Source of the DNA: Methylotenera sp.
Lineage (GTDB): Bacteria; Pseudomonadota; Gammaproteobacteria; Burkholderiales; Methylophilaceae
Direction of reading: 5' to 3'
Assembly: GCF_030653755.1 (NCBI RefSeq)
Contig: NZ_JAURYU010000011.1
Span: 123,811-187,810, forward strand
DNA length: 64,000 nt
How positions within the stretch are numbered: position 1 is the stretch's first letter; each line of letters starts with the position of its first letter. The notes under the pieces were generated by a model that was given only the letters and a program-made list of their open reading frames with translations, was not told the DNA's origin and did not search any database. The translations under genes and the position numbers were made by a program. This document shows, in pieces, positions 16,711 to 25,965 of this stretch.

Positions 16711-17190
16711 TTAGTGGTGATGGCCGCCTGCACCGTGCACATGTTGATGAGCAACTTCTTCTTTGTTAGCAGGGCGAACATCTTTAATCGTTGCTGTGAA
16801 TACAACGCGTTCGCCGGCCCAAGGGTGGTTGCCATCCACAATCACTTTGCCGTCAGCAATTTCTGTCACTGTGTACAGGATGACATCGCCTGTTTCATCT
16901 TCACCTTCAAATTGCATACCAACTTTTAACTCAGCCGCAGGGAACGCGCTGGCTGGTTCAATTTGTACTAACTCTTCATCATATTCACCAAAAGCATCCG
17001 CAGGTTGTAAATCTACAATGACTACATCGCCAATGTCTTTACCATGCATGGCTTCTTCTACTTTTGGGAAAATATTGTCATAACCACCATGTAAGTAGGC
17101 TACTGGATCATTGCTAGATTCAAGCACGTTGCCATCAGCATCTTTAAGTTCGTAAGTCATTGTGACAACAGTGTTCATTGCAATTTGCAT
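16711..17190 (-). CDS. slyD: FKBP-type peptidyl-prolyl isomerase SlyD
   Basis: Cytoplasmic prolyl isomerase/chaperone of 159 residues. The FKBP domain shows the SlyD pattern: an N-terminal FKBP half (VVTMTYELKDADGNVLESS), the insert-in-flap chaperone domain (about 70-120), then the returning strand VDGNHPWAGERVVF. The tail is histidine-rich (HQHVHGAGGHHH), as in metal-binding SlyD proteins linked to nickel handling. The start ATG at 17190 has AGAGGA upstream. Confidence 0.93.
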   Translation of the reverse strand: MQIAMNTVVTMTYELKDADGNVLESSNDPVAYLHGGYDNIFPKVEEAMHGKDIGDVVIVDLQPADAFGEYDEELVQIEPASAFPAAELKVGMQFEGEDETGDVILYTVTEIADGKVIVDGNHPWAGERVVFTATIKDVRPANKEEVAHQHVHGAGGHHH

Positions 17191-17279
17191 GGTGAAATCC
17201 TCTACCTAGGTTTTTTAAAGTAATGTTGAAATTTTAATCTATATTTTTGAAATTGCTTAAATGTAGGCAATATTTATTT

Positions 17280-17744
17280 TCAAGCTTGTATGTTTTTCAG
17301 GTGCTTAGCAATTAATCGATCCAGCGATGCTGCGAAAGCTTGTCTGTCACCCTGGTTAAAAGCGGACTGCCCGCTAATTTCTACACCATTGCTACGTAGC
17401 TCTTCCATCAGGTTGCGCATACTTAGACGTTCCTTAATGTTGGCTTCGGTATAGAGTTCGCCGCGCGGGTTTAAGGCATAAGCCCCTTTTTCTACGACTT
17501 GTGCTGCAAGCGGAATATCCGCCGTAATCACCAAGTCGCCAGCTTCTAGCGCAAGTACAATGTGATTGTCTGCGACATCAAAACCACTGGGTACTTGTAT
17601 GGTTTTGATGTATGCAGAAGGCGGTGTACGTAAAAACTGATTAGCGACGAGCGTCGTCGTAATTTTTGTGCGCTCAGCTGCTCTAAATAAAATCTCTTTA
17701 ATCACAACTGGGCATGCATCTGCATCAACCCAAATTTTCATCAT
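17280..17744 (-). CDS. YaiI/YqxD family protein (DUF188)
   Basis: 154-residue member of the UPF0178/DUF188 family, a PIN-like fold of unknown function. The family start [15 protein letters not shown] (5-19) and the conserved blocks [20 protein letters not shown] and LNPRGELYT are all present, and length is typical. It ends 89 bases from slyD and starts 24 bases after rhlE on the same strand. Confidence 0.9.
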   Translation of the reverse strand: MMKIWVDADACPVVIKEILFRAAERTKITTTLVANQFLRTPPSAYIKTIQVPSGFDVADNHIVLALEAGDLVITADIPLAAQVVEKGAYALNPRGELYTEANIKERLSMRNLMEELRSNGVEISGQSAFNQGDRQAFAASLDRLIAKHLKNIQA

Positions 17745-17768
17745 GTATCTGACGTTGTTTAGCTAATC

Positions 17769-19256
17769 TTAGCGGCCTCTGCCACCAGTTTTGTGCTGAC
17801 TGCCAGCGATTGCTGTGCCTCTATTTTGCTGGCCACGCGGCGCATGGCTACGATTACCGTTGTTGGTTGGTTGAGGTGAAAATATGGCTGCTTGTGGCAT
17901 TGCTTGGTGTCTAGCCGCTTCAGACATTGGCTTTTGTGATCGAGGTTGAGCAGGCACTGGCTGCGCGCGCCTAGGTTGTTGGGCTTGTGTAGCACCATTT
18001 TTCTGTGGTGCTGCTTGTCTGCCGTTTTCCTGTGGTTTACGACGTTGGCCTTGTTGCGGGCGAGGTGCGCGTGGTGCTTCTGGCTCTGGGTTTGCTGCTG
18101 GGGTAAACCCTTCAACGCTCACGCGTGGAATTTCGCGTTTAATTAGTTTTTCTATGTCTTTTAATAGCTTGATTTCTTCTCTATCCACTAAAGAAACGGC
18201 AGCACCACTGCTACCCGCACGGCCAGTACGACCAATACGGTGTACATAGTCTTCTGGTACATTCGGTAATTCAAAGTTAACCACTTGTGGCAATTGGTCA
18301 ATATCTAAGCCACGTGCTGCAATGTCAGTGGCTACTAGTACACGCATGCTGCCATCTTTAAATTGCGCGAGTGCTTTAGTGCGTGCGCCTTGGCTTTTGT
18401 TGCCATGAATCGCAGCAGCTTGTATATCATCTTTGATTAACTTCTCAGCTAAGCGGTTTGCGCCGTGTTTGGTGCGAGTGAATACTAACACTTGCTTCCA
18501 GTCGTGGTGTTTAATCAAGTGGCTCACTAAATCACGTTTATGTGCTTGTGGCACCATATGTACCGTTTGCTCAACCAGTTCTGATGCAGTATTACGACGC
18601 GCCACTTCAACAAAACCAGGGTTATGCAATAGGCCATCGGCTAAGGTTTTAATCTCCTCAGAGAATGTAGCCGAGAACAGCAGGTTTTGGCGTTGCTTTG
18701 GTAACATTGCGAGTATTTTCTTAATATCACGGATAAAGCCCATGTCTAGCATGCGGTCAGCTTCATCTAATACTAAAATTTCGATGCCAGACAAATCAAC
18801 ATTTTTTTGATTAGCATGGTCAAGTAAACGGCCTGGCGTTGCGACTAGAATATCGAGTGGTTTTTTAAGTCTTGCAATTTGTGGGTTAGCATTCACGCCA
18901 CCAAAAATGACAGTAGAAGTCAGTGGTAAGTATTTACCATAGGTTTTTACTGATTCTTCAATCTGCGCAGCAAGCTCACGCGTTGGTGTCAGCATTAAGC
19001 AACGAGGACGGCTTTTAGCAACCTCTGCTAATGGCTTTTGGCTGAGTAGATGCAAAATTGGCAGGGTAAAACCTGCTGTTTTGCCTGTGCCTGTTTGTGC
19101 GCCAGCCAATAAATCACCACCAGTTAATACGAGTGGAATGGCATTGGCCTGAATCGGGGTTGGTGATGTGTAGCCAGCGTCGTTAATCGCACGCAAAATA
19201 GGCTCAGATAAACCTAACGCATCAAAGTTAAGTGTGTTTGTTGTTTCAATAGTCAA
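17769..19256 (-). CDS. rhlE: DEAD-box RNA helicase RhlE
   Basis: ATP-dependent RNA helicase of 495 residues. It has the Q motif ([10 protein letters not shown]), motif I AQTGTGKT, Ia PTREL, Ib TPGRLLD, II DEAD, III SAT, then the second RecA domain with ARGLDI and [10 protein letters not shown]. The last 115 residues are a low-complexity basic tail rich in Gln, Pro, Arg and Ala, typical of RhlE and probably RNA-binding. It is the first gene of the minus-strand set rhlE-yaiI-slyD. Confidence 0.94.
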   Translation of the reverse strand: MTIETTNTLNFDALGLSEPILRAINDAGYTSPTPIQANAIPLVLTGGDLLAGAQTGTGKTAGFTLPILHLLSQKPLAEVAKSRPRCLMLTPTRELAAQIEESVKTYGKYLPLTSTVIFGGVNANPQIARLKKPLDILVATPGRLLDHANQKNVDLSGIEILVLDEADRMLDMGFIRDIKKILAMLPKQRQNLLFSATFSEEIKTLADGLLHNPGFVEVARRNTASELVEQTVHMVPQAHKRDLVSHLIKHHDWKQVLVFTRTKHGANRLAEKLIKDDIQAAAIHGNKSQGARTKALAQFKDGSMRVLVATDIAARGLDIDQLPQVVNFELPNVPEDYVHRIGRTGRAGSSGAAVSLVDREEIKLLKDIEKLIKREIPRVSVEGFTPAANPEPEAPRAPRPQQGQRRKPQENGRQAAPQKNGATQAQQPRRAQPVPAQPRSQKPMSEAARHQAMPQAAIFSPQPTNNGNRSHAPRGQQNRGTAIAGSQHKTGGRGR

Positions 19257-19386
19257 AGTAATAGCTCCAGCTTGGAAATTTAGCGAAGTTCTGTATGAGT
19301 GGTTGAGCGTTTAAAGAGCTTGTAACCGGCTGCAAAAGTGCATGAACTAGTATTTTTTTTACTGGGTTCGTTTGTATTGCAAGGTG

Positions 19387-19482
19387 CTATTTATTTTGCT
19401 CGCTGACTTTTTTCAGCGCTTCTATCGCCAACCCATCACTATCAAAGTAACACCAATCGAGGTAGGCAACAGTAATCATCAT
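19387..19482 (-). CDS. Possible 31-residue small protein or gene-end remnant
   Basis: Runs from ATG at 19482 to TAG at 19387-19389 and contains YLDWCYFDSDGLAIEALKKV. The composition is soluble and protein-like, but no Shine-Dalgarno sequence is seen and the family is unknown. It may be the last exonic scrap of a lost gene. Confidence 0.2.
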   Translation of the reverse strand: MMITVAYLDWCYFDSDGLAIEALKKVSEQNK

Positions 19483-19588
19483 TTATTTGTGTGAATAAAG
19501 ATGAGAGGTAAAAAGACCGCTACGCTGATTGGTTGCGTAGGGCATTAGATTTTGTGAGATTATACGGTAGATTCAAATTAAAGCTAGA

Positions 19589-19615
19589 TAAAAAATATTG
19601 ATCACGTCAATATTT
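19589..19615 (-). terminator. Probable nadB terminator
   Basis: Inverted repeat AAATATTGA / TCAATATTT with a five-base loop. Read on the minus strand it runs directly into a T-rich tail, so it could end the nadB transcript. The stem is AT-rich and therefore weak. Confidence 0.4.
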
Positions 19616-19704
19616 AAGTAGATCACCTAGTCATGAGCTACATAAAGTGGCGTGAATACTTAAAAATTTGGCCTATCAATAGCAAGACTTCATATTGTTA
19701 GCCG

Positions 19705-21351
19705 TTAGTGCTTGGCGTTGTCATGATAATGACCGTGCTCGCGATCTAATATACTGTAATAGTTTGAAGGCTCAAGTACTGTAGGTATAGGGTCTTCGTC
19801 TGTGTTGGGGTGGTCTTTACTGAAATGTAAACCTCGGCTCTCTTTACGCTCAATTGCGCTTCTTACAATTAACTCGGCAACCTGTAGCAGGTTTCTTAGT
19901 TCTATGAGGTCGTTACTGATTTTAAAGTTGCTATAAAACTCATGAACTTCATCACGCAACATATGAATCCGATGCAATGCGCGGCTCAGGCGCTTATCTG
20001 TGCGCACAATGCCAACGTAATTCCACATAAAGCGACGCAGTTCATCCCATGTGTGGGTAATCAGCACCTCCTCATCCGCATCAGTCACGCGGCTTTCATC
20101 CCAATAGGGCAAATTGGTGATTGCACGAGGTGTTTGATTGAGGATATCTTCGGCGGCTGCCTTACCAAATACTAAGCACTCTAATAATGAGTTGCTGGCT
20201 AATCGATTGGCGCCATGCAAGCCTGTGCAAGAAGTTTCACCAATTGCATACAGATGCTTAACGTCTGTTTGCCCCTTGTCATCCGTCATGACACCGCCGC
20301 AAGTGTAGTGTGCTGCTGGCACAACAGGAATAGGTGTCTTGCTGATATCAATACCCAATTCCAAGCAACGTTTATAGATGTTAGGAAAGTGCTCTTGAAT
20401 AAAATCGAGCGGTTTGTGTGAAATGTCCAGATAGACACAATCAAGTCCGCGCTTTTTCATTTCAAAGTCGATGGCACGAGCCACAATGTCTCTTGATGCA
20501 AGCTCCGCACGTGGGTCATGCTCGGGCATAAAACGCGTGCCATCAGGTAGCTTCAGTAGACCACCTTCACCTCTCACTACTTCAGAGATTAAAAATGATT
20601 TAGCATGGGGGTGAAATAAACAGGTAGGGTGAAACTGAATAAACTCCATATTTGCAACACGACAGCCAGCGCGCCATGCCATGGCAATGCCATCTCCCGT
20701 GCTCACGTCAGGGTTGGTGGTGTATAAGTAAACTTTTCCTGCGCCACCTGTGGCTAATACGGTATTGTGGGCACCAATCGTAATCACTTTTCCAGTGCTA
20801 TTATCTAGCACATAAGCACCAAGACACGCATTGTCGTCTGCAATTTTGGGGTTAATATTTTTAACTTTATGCGTTGTAATTAAATCTACTGCAATGTGGT
20901 TTTCAAGTAAGGTGATGTTAGGGTGTTGCCTCACTTGGTCAGCGAGCGTGGTTTGAACCGCATTACCTGTTGCGTCTGCTGCATGAATAATACGACGGTG
21001 GCTGTGACCACCTTCACGAGTGAGATGGTAGTTACTATTGTTGTTTTCACGCGTGAATTTAACGCCTTGCTCTATTAACCACTCTACCGTTTCTTTTCCG
21101 TGCTCAACGACTTTTTTTGTGACCGCTTCGTCACAAAGTCCCGCACCTGCGATTAGCGTGTCCTGAATATGCGCATCTATTGAGTCATCATTGTTAAGCA
21201 CAGCAGCGATGCCGCCTTGTGCCCAATTGCTAGCCGTATCATTAATGCTACGTTTGCTGACTAAGCAGATTTTTTTATGGTCAGCCGTTCTCAGAGCGAG
21301 CGAAAGTCCTGCTAGACCACTGCCAATAATTAAAACATCAAATTGCTGCAT
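19705..21351 (-). CDS. nadB: L-aspartate oxidase
   Basis: FAD enzyme oxidising L-aspartate to iminoaspartate, the first step of de novo NAD synthesis. 548 residues. The N-terminal dinucleotide fold is [12 protein letters not shown], followed by the fumarate-reductase-type core with [16 protein letters not shown] and the HYTCGGV capping-domain segment. The C-terminal helical domain is complete (RVHMLRDE-like region). It is divergent from rpoE, a conserved arrangement in beta- and gammaproteobacteria. Confidence 0.96.
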   Translation of the reverse strand: MQQFDVLIIGSGLAGLSLALRTADHKKICLVSKRSINDTASNWAQGGIAAVLNNDDSIDAHIQDTLIAGAGLCDEAVTKKVVEHGKETVEWLIEQGVKFTRENNNSNYHLTREGGHSHRRIIHAADATGNAVQTTLADQVRQHPNITLLENHIAVDLITTHKVKNINPKIADDNACLGAYVLDNSTGKVITIGAHNTVLATGGAGKVYLYTTNPDVSTGDGIAMAWRAGCRVANMEFIQFHPTCLFHPHAKSFLISEVVRGEGGLLKLPDGTRFMPEHDPRAELASRDIVARAIDFEMKKRGLDCVYLDISHKPLDFIQEHFPNIYKRCLELGIDISKTPIPVVPAAHYTCGGVMTDDKGQTDVKHLYAIGETSCTGLHGANRLASNSLLECLVFGKAAAEDILNQTPRAITNLPYWDESRVTDADEEVLITHTWDELRRFMWNYVGIVRTDKRLSRALHRIHMLRDEVHEFYSNFKISNDLIELRNLLQVAELIVRSAIERKESRGLHFSKDHPNTDEDPIPTVLEPSNYYSILDREHGHYHDNAKH

Positions 21352-21389
21352 AATTTACAAGAATTGTGTGGAAGAGAATTGAATTATTA

Positions 21390-21419
21390 TGAACTTCTAA
21401 GAGTGTATCGTGGTCCTTA
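21390..21419 (+). promoter_or_regulatory. Candidate sigma-E (RpoE) autoregulated promoter
   Basis: TGAACTT (21390-21396), a 16-base spacer and GTCC (21413-21416) fit the extracytoplasmic sigma pattern GGAACTT-N15/16-GTC. It lies about 90 bases upstream of rpoE, which is usually self-activated. Confidence 0.45.
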
Positions 21420-21510
21420 TAAAAGGCAATAGAAATAACGTTGTAAACATAAATAAAGTAATTATGGATTTTATTTAAATGAAAAATTCTAAGCTGTGGA
21501 GGCGAACATA

Positions 21511-22269
21511 ATGATACAACCCAGTAAAATTCAGGAATTAGCCCAATTTAACTTCATTCAATCAGCTGGCCAAGGTTATACTTACAAGAGTGAGAGATTT
21601 GATAATAAAATTGGACAGGCTAAAGTTGGTTTGGCAGAGGGGTTGCAAGTAGTGGCTACTGCGCCAGTTTCAGGTAATCGTGAAATTGATCACGAGCTTG
21701 TTTTGCGTGCGCAACGCGGAGACAAGCGTGCTTTCGGGCTACTCGTTGATAAATATCAACGTAAGTTAGCTCGATTGTTGTCACGCATGATTCGTGACCA
21801 AGCTGAAATTGAAGACGTGGTGCAAGAGTCCTTTATTAAAGCTTACCGTGCATTGCCAAACTTTAGGGGCGATAGTGCCTTTTATACTTGGCTATACCGT
21901 ATTGGCATTAATACGGCAAAAAATTACTTAGTTTCGATGGGTCGCCGCCCAACTGTGTCTACCGATATTGAAATCGAAGATGCTGAAAATTTTGATAGCG
22001 GCGATGAACTACGTACGACAGAAACGCCTGAATCAAGCATGATGACTAAGCAGATAGCCCAGACTGTCAATGATACTGTTGAAGGTTTGCCTGAGGAGTT
22101 GAAAACGGCGATTACTTTACGAGAGATTGAGGGGTTGAGCTATGAAGAGATCGCTACCATCATGAGTTGCCCGATTGGCACTGTGCGTTCAAGAATATTT
22201 AGAGCGCGCGAAACAATCGCCCTGAAATTAAGACCTTTGTTGGATACGCCAGATAATAAACGCTGGTAG
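21511..22269 (+). CDS. rpoE: RNA polymerase sigma-E factor (RpoE/AlgU)
   Basis: ECF sigma factor for envelope stress. The start taken is ATG 21511, with GGAGG about 8 bases upstream; GTG 21496 lies before that ribosome site. Domain sigma-2 covers about 75-140 (DKRAFGLLVDKYQRK, DVVQESFIKAYRALPNF) and sigma-4 about 185-240 (LPEELKTAITLREIEGLSYEEIA, GTVRSRIFRAR). The typical RpoE start, NREIDHELVLRAQRGDKRAF, is preceded here by about 55 extra residues without recognised motifs, giving 252 rather than about 200 residues. rseA, rseB, rseC and degQ follow. Confidence 0.93.
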   Translation: MIQPSKIQELAQFNFIQSAGQGYTYKSERFDNKIGQAKVGLAEGLQVVATAPVSGNREIDHELVLRAQRGDKRAFGLLVDKYQRKLARLLSRMIRDQAEIEDVVQESFIKAYRALPNFRGDSAFYTWLYRIGINTAKNYLVSMGRRPTVSTDIEIEDAENFDSGDELRTTETPESSMMTKQIAQTVNDTVEGLPEELKTAITLREIEGLSYEEIATIMSCPIGTVRSRIFRARETIALKLRPLLDTPDNKRW

Positions 22270-22326
22270 TTGAGAGAAAGCCGAAAAGTAACAATGCATT
22301 GTTCGTTAATGTATTAGGAGTAAATA

Positions 22327-22818
22327 ATGAGTGAACAAATATCTGCTTTAATGGACGATGAAATCGCAGTAGATGATGCTGAGCATTTGATTACGTCAAT
22401 CCATGCTAACAAGCAAGCTTCGCAGAGTTGGAATCATTACCATTTAATCGGTGATGCGATGCGAGGTGATATTGGTCTTCCGTCGGACTTTAAACAAAAG
22501 CTTATGCAGAAGATTGAACTTGAGCCTACAGTGCTAGCCCCTAGTGCTTCGCAGGCACGTGTTAATAAAACGGAGATCTTTAAAGACAGGATGCCTGCTA
22601 GATGGTCAATTGCCGCTTCATTTGCTGCTGTCATGGTGGTGGGCTGGATGGCTTTGCAACAGCAGTCTCAGTCTGATAGTCCATCAGCGATGATAGAAGT
22701 CGCTGAAGTGTCAGCAACGACCAGTGAGTCAATTCCTGCTGAGTATCTCACAGCACATCAATCATCAGCACCATCAACAAGTTCATACTATATACAATCG
22801 GTGAATTATTCAGAATGA
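22327..22818 (+). CDS. rseA: Anti-sigma-E factor RseA
   Basis: Inner-membrane anti-sigma factor of 163 residues that sequesters RpoE. The cytoplasmic N-terminal domain begins MSEQISALMDDEI and continues with SWNHYHLIGDAMRG, the RseA N-domain pattern. A membrane helix lies at about 98-113 (WSIAASFAAVMVVGWMAL), and the periplasmic tail is short and Ser/Thr-rich. Its stop overlaps the start of rseB by 4 bases, indicating coupled translation. Confidence 0.9.
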   Translation: MSEQISALMDDEIAVDDAEHLITSIHANKQASQSWNHYHLIGDAMRGDIGLPSDFKQKLMQKIELEPTVLAPSASQARVNKTEIFKDRMPARWSIAASFAAVMVVGWMALQQQSQSDSPSAMIEVAEVSATTSESIPAEYLTAHQSSAPSTSSYYIQSVNYSE

Positions 22819-23810
22819 TTTTAATCAGTCGAGTTATTTTGGCTAAAATTCTTGCAGGAGTTACGCTATTTGTTTTATGCATCACCAGCTTCACTAGTGA
22901 TGCATCCACAGATGACGAGCTATGGATAATGTTGCAAAAGGCTGCAGTTGCAGCGCGTGCTTTAAGTTATGAAGGTATTTTTGTCTGTCAAACTGGTCAG
23001 CAGGCTAAGTCTGTGCAAATTACACATTTGTTTGATGGAAGAAACGAGTTTGCTAGAAATGTTGTTTTAGATGGTGCAACGCGTGAAGTGTTAAGTCAAG
23101 GTAGTAATCTCGTTATATACAATCAAAAAAATGAAAAAATAATCATTGAAAAAAGACGTGGGCAGAATATGTTCCCTGCCATATTGCCGTTAAATTTTGA
23201 TACGATAAAAGATAACTATACTGTGCATCTAAGCACTATTGAACGTGTGGCCGACCGACAAGCGCAGGTTTTGTTTTTAGAACCAAAAGATCGATTGCGT
23301 TTTAGCTATAAGTTTTGGATAGATACTGAATATGGCTTGCTGTTGAGGTCGGTTAGATATAATCAGCGCAGTGAAGTTATTGAAAATATTGGTTTTAACC
23401 GTTTATCATTGATAAACTCAGTGGCGCTGGATTGGTTTACACCAAAAATTGATAGTAAAAAGAATTATGTCATGGAGGATGAGGCTGTTATTCTTCCTGA
23501 TGGAAAGTTGTCAGTGACATGGGAAATAAAAGAGCTACCATCAGGTTATCGTAAAGTTGATCAGATGGTGCGTATGGTGCCAGGTAAGTTAAAACCTGTG
23601 ATGCATATGATTTTTTCTGATGGGTTGGCATCCGTTTCTTTGTTTATAGAACCAACCAGTAAAAGTGATAAGACTAAAGTTGCGCTAGTCACAACTGGAA
23701 GTACAAGTTTTTATGCTGCGGTTAATCATGGTCATCTTGTGACAGCCGTTGGCGAGGTACCAGAAGCTACTGTGGTGCAAATTGCAAACGCAGTGGTCAT
23801 TAGTAAATAA
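22815..23810 (+). CDS. rseB: Periplasmic sigma-E regulator RseB/MucB
   Basis: 331-residue exported protein that binds the RseA periplasmic domain and shields it from DegS-type cleavage. The signal peptide (about 1-30) ends near FTSDASTDDE. The MucB/RseB N-domain starts at LWIMLQKAAVAARALSYEG and the C-domain at about 220 (VTWEIKELPSGYRKVDQMVR). It overlaps rseA by ATGA and precedes rseC. Confidence 0.92.
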   Translation: MILISRVILAKILAGVTLFVLCITSFTSDASTDDELWIMLQKAAVAARALSYEGIFVCQTGQQAKSVQITHLFDGRNEFARNVVLDGATREVLSQGSNLVIYNQKNEKIIIEKRRGQNMFPAILPLNFDTIKDNYTVHLSTIERVADRQAQVLFLEPKDRLRFSYKFWIDTEYGLLLRSVRYNQRSEVIENIGFNRLSLINSVALDWFTPKIDSKKNYVMEDEAVILPDGKLSVTWEIKELPSGYRKVDQMVRMVPGKLKPVMHMIFSDGLASVSLFIEPTSKSDKTKVALVTTGSTSFYAAVNHGHLVTAVGEVPEATVVQIANAVVISK

Positions 23811-23837
23811 ATTTAGCTCGATTTTTTAGTAAGCATT

Positions 23838-24302
23838 ATGATAGAAGAATATGCAGTAGTCATTCAGTGCAAGCAAGATGCAGCTGAGTTGGAAATCGAA
23901 CGTAGGACTGCATGTGGTATCTGTGGTCAAAAGCGCGGTTGCGGCAATGCAACTTGGGGCAAGTTGCTGGGTCATAAAACGCACACATTTGTAGCGCATA
24001 ATGCCATCAAGGCAAAAGTTGGTGATGCTGTCGTTGTTGGGATTGATGAGCATGTTGCATTGCGATCTGTATTTTTTCTTTATGTCGTGCCGTTATTGAG
24101 TCTAGTCATTTTTTCAGTAATGGCTGAGGTCTTATTTCAGAACCAACTCTACGTAGTACTTTCAGCTATATTGGGGTTAATCGTTGGCTTTGTCTTGGTT
24201 AAATTTCACTTGGTTGGCGACAGTCAACATCACGCTACTATATTGCGCTTTGCAGAATCAATGCCGACTTGTGGTATTAATAATGATTCCGAAAATGCAT
24301 GA
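23838..24302 (+). CDS. rseC: RseC/MucC family regulator
   Basis: 154-residue inner-membrane protein of the RseC/MucC family, modulating sigma-E activity or reducing-system assembly. The N-terminal cytoplasmic part holds the family cysteine motif CGICGQKRGCGNATWGKLLG (about 28-47). Two membrane helices follow at about 78-100 and 107-125. It lies in the rpoE operon between rseB and degQ. Confidence 0.88.
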   Translation: MIEEYAVVIQCKQDAAELEIERRTACGICGQKRGCGNATWGKLLGHKTHTFVAHNAIKAKVGDAVVVGIDEHVALRSVFFLYVVPLLSLVIFSVMAEVLFQNQLYVVLSAILGLIVGFVLVKFHLVGDSQHHATILRFAESMPTCGINNDSENA

Positions 24303-24353
24303 CACGATATATGTTGATTAAATATGATTTTTCAAACTAAACGAGGTGAGTAC

Positions 24354-25763
24354 ATGATGAGAACTTGGCTTGCTGCAGTGACATTTATTTTGTTTTCTGC
24401 AGTGAATGTAAACGCTAAAGATTTGCCAGATTTTACTGAATTGGCAGAGAAGCAAGGCCCTGCTGTGGTTAATATTAGTATCACACAAAGCATGCGTGCA
24501 AATAATGTTCAACTTCCAGGAATGTCTGGAGATGAGCAGATGCAAGAGTTCTTTAAGCGCTTTGGCATCCCTAATTTCCCTGGTCAAAATGGTAGCGCAC
24601 AGCCTGAGTATAAGTCTCAGTCTTTAGGGTCTGGTTTCATTATTAGCAGTGATGGTTATATTTTAACTAATGCACATGTGGTAGCTGAGGCTGACGAGGT
24701 AATTGTTAAGTTATCAGACAAGCGTGAGTTTAAAGCTAAGATTATTGGTGCAGATAAGCGTACTGATGTTGCGTTGGTTAAAATTGAAGCAACAGGCTTA
24801 CCTAAAGTGGTGACTGGTGATCCGAATAAGTTAAAGGTGGGGGAGTGGGTGGCCGCAATTGGTTCTCCATTCGGTTTAGAAAACACCATGACTGCGGGTA
24901 TCGTAAGTGCAAAGGGACGCGCTTTGCCACAAGAAAATTTTGTGCCATTCATTCAAACCGATGTGGCGATTAACCCTGGTAACTCTGGTGGACCATTGTT
25001 TAATCTGGCTGGTGAAGTAGTGGGCATTAACTCACAAATTTACAGTCGTAGCGGTGGCTCAATGGGGCTGTCATTTAGCATTCCTATTGATGTAGCGCTT
25101 GAAGTGACTAATCAGTTAAAAGCATCTGGCAAAGTCACAAGAGGTTGGTTGGGTGTGGTGATTCAAGAGTTGAACAAAGAGTTGGCAGAGTCATTTGGCA
25201 TGAAGAATACCAATGGCGCTTTGGTGGCTGGTGTTGAAAAAGGTGGCCCTGCGGACAAAGGTGGTTTAGAGGTTGGTGATGTGATTACTAAGTTTGATGG
25301 GAAACCGATTACAAGCTCGTCTGATTTGCCGCGCGCCGTTGGTGTTGCCAAGCCAGGTAAAGCAGTACCTGTAGAAGTTTTGCGTAAAGGTAATGAAAAA
25401 AGCTTGAGTGTTGCAATCGGTGAAATGCCATCAGATTCAATGGAGCTTTCACAAGCTAATAAGCCACCCGTTAAGCAGGAAGTAGATCGTATTGGCTTAA
25501 TTTTGAAAGAGCTAACACCACAGCAAAAGAAAAAGCTAAATGGTAAAAATGGCTTGCTGGTGATTGAGTCCCAAGGTGTGGTTGCTCAAGCTGGCATTAG
25601 GCGGGGTGACGTTGTGTTGGGCTTGAACAACACAGAGATACAAAGCCTAGAGCAATTTAATAAGTTATTGGCTAGTTTTGGAGCTGGTAAGTCAGTTGCA
25701 TTGCTTGTGCTACGTGGTGAGAGCACTTTGTATGTGCCAGTTAAAATCCCAGCAACCAAGTAA
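24354..25763 (+). CDS. degQ: Periplasmic serine protease DegQ/MucD
   Basis: Do-type protease/chaperone of 469 residues degrading misfolded envelope proteins. The start is ATG 24354 with GAGGTGAG just upstream; the in-frame ATG 24324 lacks a ribosome site and would hide the signal peptide (TWLAAVTFILFSAVNVNAK). The catalytic triad is H108 (TNAHVV), D138 (RTDVAL) and S211 (GNSGGP). Two PDZ domains follow at about 265-350 and 375-465. It closes the sigma-E regulon cluster. Confidence 0.95.
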   Translation: MMRTWLAAVTFILFSAVNVNAKDLPDFTELAEKQGPAVVNISITQSMRANNVQLPGMSGDEQMQEFFKRFGIPNFPGQNGSAQPEYKSQSLGSGFIISSDGYILTNAHVVAEADEVIVKLSDKREFKAKIIGADKRTDVALVKIEATGLPKVVTGDPNKLKVGEWVAAIGSPFGLENTMTAGIVSAKGRALPQENFVPFIQTDVAINPGNSGGPLFNLAGEVVGINSQIYSRSGGSMGLSFSIPIDVALEVTNQLKASGKVTRGWLGVVIQELNKELAESFGMKNTNGALVAGVEKGGPADKGGLEVGDVITKFDGKPITSSSDLPRAVGVAKPGKAVPVEVLRKGNEKSLSVAIGEMPSDSMELSQANKPPVKQEVDRIGLILKELTPQQKKKLNGKNGLLVIESQGVVAQAGIRRGDVVLGLNNTEIQSLEQFNKLLASFGAGKSVALLVLRGESTLYVPVKIPATK

Positions 25764-25849
25764 ACACCATCTTGCCATACAATTAAACAGTAAGCATTAA
25801 TCTATAGATGTTAATACTTTGAATTTGCTGTAAAATCCGAGCTGTTCGG

Positions 25850-25886
25850 TTAACAATAAGGGCGCCTAGTGCGCCCTTATTGTTAA
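25850..25886. terminator. Strong hairpin terminator between degQ and lepA
   Basis: Perfect 16-bp stem TTAACAATAAGGGCGC with loop CTAGT. The symmetrical A-rich and T-rich flanks mean it could work in either direction. It separates the sigma-E operon from lepA. Confidence 0.75.
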
Positions 25887-25965
25887 GACCGCATCTGTTT
25901 CTTCTTGAACAACTCGTTAGTAACAGCTCGTTAGTCGTCAATTTAGTCATTATTAAAAATTAAAC

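Larger units (their letters stand above)
19257..19704. other. 448-base intergenic region between rhlE and nadB
   Basis: Contains the probable nadB terminator (19589-19615, minus) and the long upstream region of rhlE. A minus-strand ORF of 31 codons (19387-19482) reads YLDWCYFDSDGLAIEALKKV, which looks protein-like but has no ribosome site. A long untranslated region is common for cold-inducible DEAD-box genes; no specific element was recognised. Confidence 0.5.

Noticed and set aside
16714-17083. Open frames opposite slyD, and many similar frames opposite rnc, era, lepA and the giant gene
   Set aside because: They are antisense shadows of well-supported genes, with Ser/Thr/Pro-rich artefact composition.
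19593-19615. FNR/CRP-like operator reading of the TTGA...TCAA repeat
   Set aside because: The half-sites are 5 bases apart rather than the 6 of FNR boxes, and the minus-strand T-tail fits a nadB terminator better.
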